A stretch of 64,000 nucleotides of DNA from Henriciella sp. AS95 (GTDB lineage Bacteria > Pseudomonadota > Alphaproteobacteria > Caulobacterales > Hyphomonadaceae), in contig NZ_JBBMQM010000001.1 in the NCBI RefSeq assembly GCF_038900055.1, forward strand, positions 434,001 to 498,000. The letters run 5' to 3'. How positions within the stretch are numbered: position 1 is the stretch's first letter; each line of letters starts with the position of its first letter. A model generated the notes under the pieces. It was not told where the DNA came from and searched no databases. It saw nothing but the letters and a program-made list of their open reading frames with translations. Positions 61,213 through 64,000 of this stretch are shown here, piece by piece. The translations under genes and the position numbers were made by a program.

Positions 61213-62751
61213 ATGCGGTTCATACAGGATAGTCGAGCCAGCACGGCGATGATGTTCGCCCTGTTCCTCGTCCCTTTGCTGATGATGGTTGGCGCCGCGA
61301 TCGACATGACGCGGCACAGGACAGCGACCGTCCAGGCGCAGACCGCGCTTGATGCAGCACTGCTCTATGTGGCGCACGAGTCCGGAAAACGTGAAGACAG
61401 CGTGCTCGAGCAGGAAGCCAAGGCCCTGTTCAGAGCGGAGATGACCCGCCGCAACCTCGATTATAAGGCGTTCCGGTTCCAGCGGGTCGACAACTCGCTG
61501 ACGGCGACGGCCGAAGTGTCCATCGACACGACGCTGCTGGCGCTGGCGGGCATCGAATCCTTGTCGGTCAAACGCGAATCCGGGGTCAAATTCAGCGATA
61601 GCCGTGTCGAGATGGCGCTGGCGCTGGATACGACGGGCTCGATGAAGGGCGACAAGCTGGCCAAGCTCAAGGACGCGTCGGTGACCCTGGTGAACAAGCT
61701 GGCCACCGGCACATCGGACCCGGAACGACGCAAATTCTCGCTTGTGGCCTTCGCGACCTGGGTGAATGTCGGGCCCTCGAATGCGACCGCAGAGTGGATC
61801 GACATGTCCGGCGACTCCATTGTCAGCGCGACCAATCTGCTGCCGGATGTGAACCGGGCGGTGCTCTATGAGAAACTCGGGCAGACCTGGCCGGGCTGTG
61901 TGGAAGCGCGCTCTTATCCCTATGATACTGATGATACGGCCCCGACCCTTTCAGACGCGGAGACGCTGTTCACCCCGGCCTTCTATCCTGACGAACCGGA
62001 TGATCGCAGCCGCTACCCGAATGACTATCTCGACGATACGGGCGTGTCCTCGAACATCATGGATATCATCCAGCATGTCTCGAAATACGGGCTGACGCCC
62101 GGTTTCGGCCTGTCCGACATGGATGGCGAGGAAGTGATCGAAATCAAGTCCGACTATGACTACTATTACGATATCTCGACGCCTGTCGGCCCTGGGTTCA
62201 TGTGCGCCATCCGGCCGATCATTCCGCTGACGACCGATGCATCGCTGATCACGTCCGAGATCGACAAGCTTGAAGCGCAGGGAAGCACGAACATCACCGA
62301 AGGCATCGCCTGGGCGTGGCGGACCCTGTCGCCGGAGGTGCCTTATACGGGCGGTGTCGCCTATGACGATGACAAGACCCAGAAGATTATTGTCCTTCTG
62401 TCGGACGGGAATAACTCTATCGGCCGGCGCGGTGATGCGCGTGGCAGTGACTATTCGGCATACGGCTACATTGCCAATGGGCGCCTCGGCCTGTCGGCAG
62501 GGGCATCACAACGCGACATCTATGACGAGATGGACGCGCGCACGCTGGAGAGCTGTACCAATGCCAAACGAGCGGGCGTCATTATCTATACAATCCGGCT
62601 GGAGCTGAGCGGTGATTACCGGTCCGAGGCCTTGCTGAAATCCTGCGCCACCTCACCCGGCCATTATCTCGACGTGCCTGATGCCGATGACCTTGAGGCC
62701 GTCTTCAGCGATATCGCAGACGATGTCCTCGACCTTTACCTGTCGAAATAG
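61213..62751 (+). CDS. Tad-type pilus assembly protein with von Willebrand factor A domain
   Basis: 512 residues from the ATG at 61213, preferred over the ATG at 61198 because it has GAGGG upstream. An N-terminal transmembrane helix with STAMMFALFLVPLLMM is TadE/TadG-like. The rest is a von Willebrand A domain (about 130-505) with the metal-ion site ALALDTTGSMKGDKL and later IIVLLSDGNNS. Long acidic inserts are Asp- and Tyr-rich. It likely is a pilus-associated or surface protein. A Flp pilin gene is at 49 kb. Confidence 0.88.
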   Translation: MRFIQDSRASTAMMFALFLVPLLMMVGAAIDMTRHRTATVQAQTALDAALLYVAHESGKREDSVLEQEAKALFRAEMTRRNLDYKAFRFQRVDNSLTATAEVSIDTTLLALAGIESLSVKRESGVKFSDSRVEMALALDTTGSMKGDKLAKLKDASVTLVNKLATGTSDPERRKFSLVAFATWVNVGPSNATAEWIDMSGDSIVSATNLLPDVNRAVLYEKLGQTWPGCVEARSYPYDTDDTAPTLSDAETLFTPAFYPDEPDDRSRYPNDYLDDTGVSSNIMDIIQHVSKYGLTPGFGLSDMDGEEVIEIKSDYDYYYDISTPVGPGFMCAIRPIIPLTTDASLITSEIDKLEAQGSTNITEGIAWAWRTLSPEVPYTGGVAYDDDKTQKIIVLLSDGNNSIGRRGDARGSDYSAYGYIANGRLGLSAGASQRDIYDEMDARTLESCTNAKRAGVIIYTIRLELSGDYRSEALLKSCATSPGHYLDVPDADDLEAVFSDIADDVLDLYLSK

Positions 62752-62753
62752 GG

Positions 62754-63212
62754 CTAGCGCCGCAGAACGATCCTGAGATTGTCTGGCGGGACTTCGCGGC
62801 CGCTCTTGTCGACGAAGGCGGCGCGCACCGCTTCGCGGCTTTTCGTGTCGGTGAAGCTGACCGGTGGCTGGCCGTCGCCGTCGAGCCAGGTGTCGCCCCA
62901 TTGTGTCAGCGCGATGAGGATCGGGCGGAGGGCCTCTCCCTTTTCGGTGAGGACATATTCAGGCCGCGCCCGGCGTCCCTCGACCTTGTAGGCCCGCTTC
63001 TCCAGCAGGCCCGTCTCGACCAGCGCCTTCAGACGCCCAGAAAGGATGGTGCGCGGCGTGCCAAGCTCTGACTGGAAATCGTCAAACCGCCTTATGCCAT
63101 ACATGGCAGAGCGCAGGATGAGCATCGTCCAGCGGTCGCCGATCTGCTCAATCGAGCGGGCGAGATTGCAGTCGGATGGCGGAACGGGCGATTTGCGAGA
63201 TAGCGGGATCAT
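62754..63212 (-). CDS. HxlR-family transcriptional regulator
   Basis: 152 residues from the ATG at 63212; an upstream in-frame start at 63326 would add an unconserved segment. The winged-helix HxlR pattern is clear: CNLARSIEQIGDRWTMLILR (the Cys and Trp are typical), FQSELGTPRTILSGRLKALVE, and YVLTEKGEAL. HxlR regulators often respond to aldehydes or redox and control adjacent genes. It is divergent from the unknown gene at 63.3 kb and converges with the von Willebrand gene. Confidence 0.92.
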   Translation of the reverse strand: MIPLSRKSPVPPSDCNLARSIEQIGDRWTMLILRSAMYGIRRFDDFQSELGTPRTILSGRLKALVETGLLEKRAYKVEGRRARPEYVLTEKGEALRPILIALTQWGDTWLDGDGQPPVSFTDTKSREAVRAAFVDKSGREVPPDNLRIVLRR

Positions 63213-63314
63213 GATTCTGGACCCTGCATGGGTTCGACTTCCAAATCCAGCCCCGCGTGAAGATGAAATGCGAATTTTCTGGATGTGACGATCTGAGCCT
63301 CTTACAACAGAGGC

Positions 63315-63827
63315 ATGACGAATCATCCGCTATCGACACATCTGGCCGATACGGCAAAGTTCACCGCCTCGCACGCAGGCATGGTCCCGGAAGTGGACTC
63401 AAGTCTCCCCTGGCTGGTCTCCGGCGCGGTGCTGATGGTCCAGCAGGCCTGCGTCATCGCCTTGTCGGAAGCGGGCGCGGAGCTGCCCTTGATGCCGGGG
63501 CCGAATGAGCTGGTGGCGCGTGTTGCTGATGAGACCATTCTGGCGCAGCCGTTTACGGTGCCGCTGAAGCCTGCCCAGCATCGGGCCTTCGAACCTCTGG
63601 TCGCAGCGCGTAATGATGTCATGCACCCACGACCGACGGGACTGAACATTGATGCGGCCCGCTTGCCGGACGCGATTATTGTCGCGACGACAATCACCCG
63701 CCATCTCGCGCTGACGCAGCCGGTTCGACGGTTCATGATTGCCGACACCGATCAGGCGGCGATCAAGGACGCGCTCGGCCAGATTGAGACCTCGGTTGAA
63801 TTCTGGCGGACCGTATTGGTGGATTGA
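63315..63827 (+). CDS. protein of unknown function
   Basis: 170 residues, not recognised. The central region is hydrophobic (WLVSGAVLMVQQACVIAL), with Asp/His-containing segments (ARNDVMHPRPTGLN), and the C-terminal 60 residues are helical. It is divergent from the HxlR gene and could be its target, which is inference. By eye the coding pattern looks normal for the genome. Confidence 0.7.
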   Translation: MTNHPLSTHLADTAKFTASHAGMVPEVDSSLPWLVSGAVLMVQQACVIALSEAGAELPLMPGPNELVARVADETILAQPFTVPLKPAQHRAFEPLVAARNDVMHPRPTGLNIDAARLPDAIIVATTITRHLALTQPVRRFMIADTDQAAIKDALGQIETSVEFWRTVLVD

Positions 63828-63896
63828 GCACGAAGGGCGGGTCTGACGGCTCAGTCGCTTCGCGAATAATGGACTTGCACGACTTGCTGCGAAACG

Positions 63897-64000
63897 TCAG
63901 CGACCCTCATGGATCGCTTCGGCGGCGGCCTTCAGCTCAGCATCGGACAGCGCGTCGAAATCGAGTTCGGCCAGACGGGTGAGGCGCTTCTTCAGGTCAG
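63897..64000 (-). CDS. 3' end of an unidentified gene (partial)
   Basis: On the minus strand an open frame enters from the right edge and ends at TGA (63899-63897), giving 33 residues of charged, helical sequence (LAELDFDALSDAELKAAAEA). It is too short to assign. Confidence 0.4.
   Translation of the reverse strand, partial: DLKKRLTRLAELDFDALSDAELKAAAEAIHEGR

Overview
The window looks like chromosome of a GC-rich alphaproteobacterium of the Caulobacterales/Maricaulales type, most like the Hyphomonadaceae (Hyphomonas/Henriciella-like). The case rests on gene content. It carries the CtrA-degradation adaptor RcdA (DUF1465), the cell-cycle regulator TrcR (DUF1013), DUF1192, an HWE-type hybrid histidine kinase, a proteobacterial aa3-oxidase subunit IV, and the gene orders EnvC-CtpA-YibQ-RppH, DUF4164/ZapA/transketolase and SecA/PpiC-type isomerase/ArgJ/MutT. 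I see no rRNA, tRNA, CRISPR array, insertion sequence or prophage. The DNA is gene-dense; most co-directional neighbours touch or overlap by 4 bp (ATGA/GTGA), and no gap between genes exceeds about 220 bp.

Layout. 0-6.3 kb: 3' end of an acidic protein, an HNH nuclease, a small lipoprotein, then the envelope cluster envC-like/ctpA/yibQ-like/rppH. 6.3-12.2 kb: hypoxanthine phosphoribosyltransferase and a zinc-ribbon membrane protein face ftsE-ftsX-plsC, followed by an alkylation-repair glycosylase converging on kpsF and a membrane-anchored unknown. 12.3-16.2 kb: an AGE-family sugar epimerase and a two-gene accessory cassette: an unknown protein with two C-terminal membrane helices, and a divergent member of the histidine/phenylalanine ammonia-lyase (MIO) family with Ser-Ser-Gly where Ala-Ser-Gly is usual. 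16.3-19.7 kb: gpmA, purU, a RibD-type deaminase, a glycosyltransferase, zapA and DUF4164.

19.8-31.3 kb is a central-carbon region: transketolase, two divergent citrate synthase paralogues (one with an N-terminal helix-turn-helix), an ABA4-like membrane protein, purT, a LuxR solo, gap, a methyltransferase, pgk, an unknown exported protein and a class I fructose-bisphosphate aldolase. tkt and gap share the same upstream word AATTGGCCAAG about 70 bp before their start codons. 31.3-43.4 kb is mixed housekeeping: DUF1272, a glyoxalase-fold lipoprotein, GST, thiE, DUF4282, efp, suhB, an MsbA-like exporter, rpmE, an outer-membrane protein, zapE, a rhomboid protease, a receiver protein whose phospho-acceptor Asp is Glu, an acyltransferase and an MscS-related channel.

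43.4-53.3 kb: secA facing a parvulin lipoprotein, argJ, mutT and a Flp pilin, then an epoxide hydrolase, oxidase subunit IV, DUF1178, glutaredoxin, comF and an NDUFAF5-like methyltransferase. 53.3-64 kb: trcR; a zinc-phospholipase-C-like domain fused to DUF4332, with a CtrA-type box upstream; a lipoprotein fusing a beta-lactamase-fold hydrolase to an amidase; a PAS-HWE-receiver kinase; a quinone oxidoreductase; DUF1192; rcdA; a Tad-type von Willebrand protein; an HxlR regulator; an unknown; and the 3' end of another gene.

The best candidates for undescribed biology are the lyase cassette (13.5-16.2 kb), the PLC-DUF4332 protein (54.2-55.9 kb), the hydrolase-amidase fusion (56.0-57.6 kb) and the tkt/gap operator-like motif. 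All functional statements are read from sequence motifs; no database search was run.
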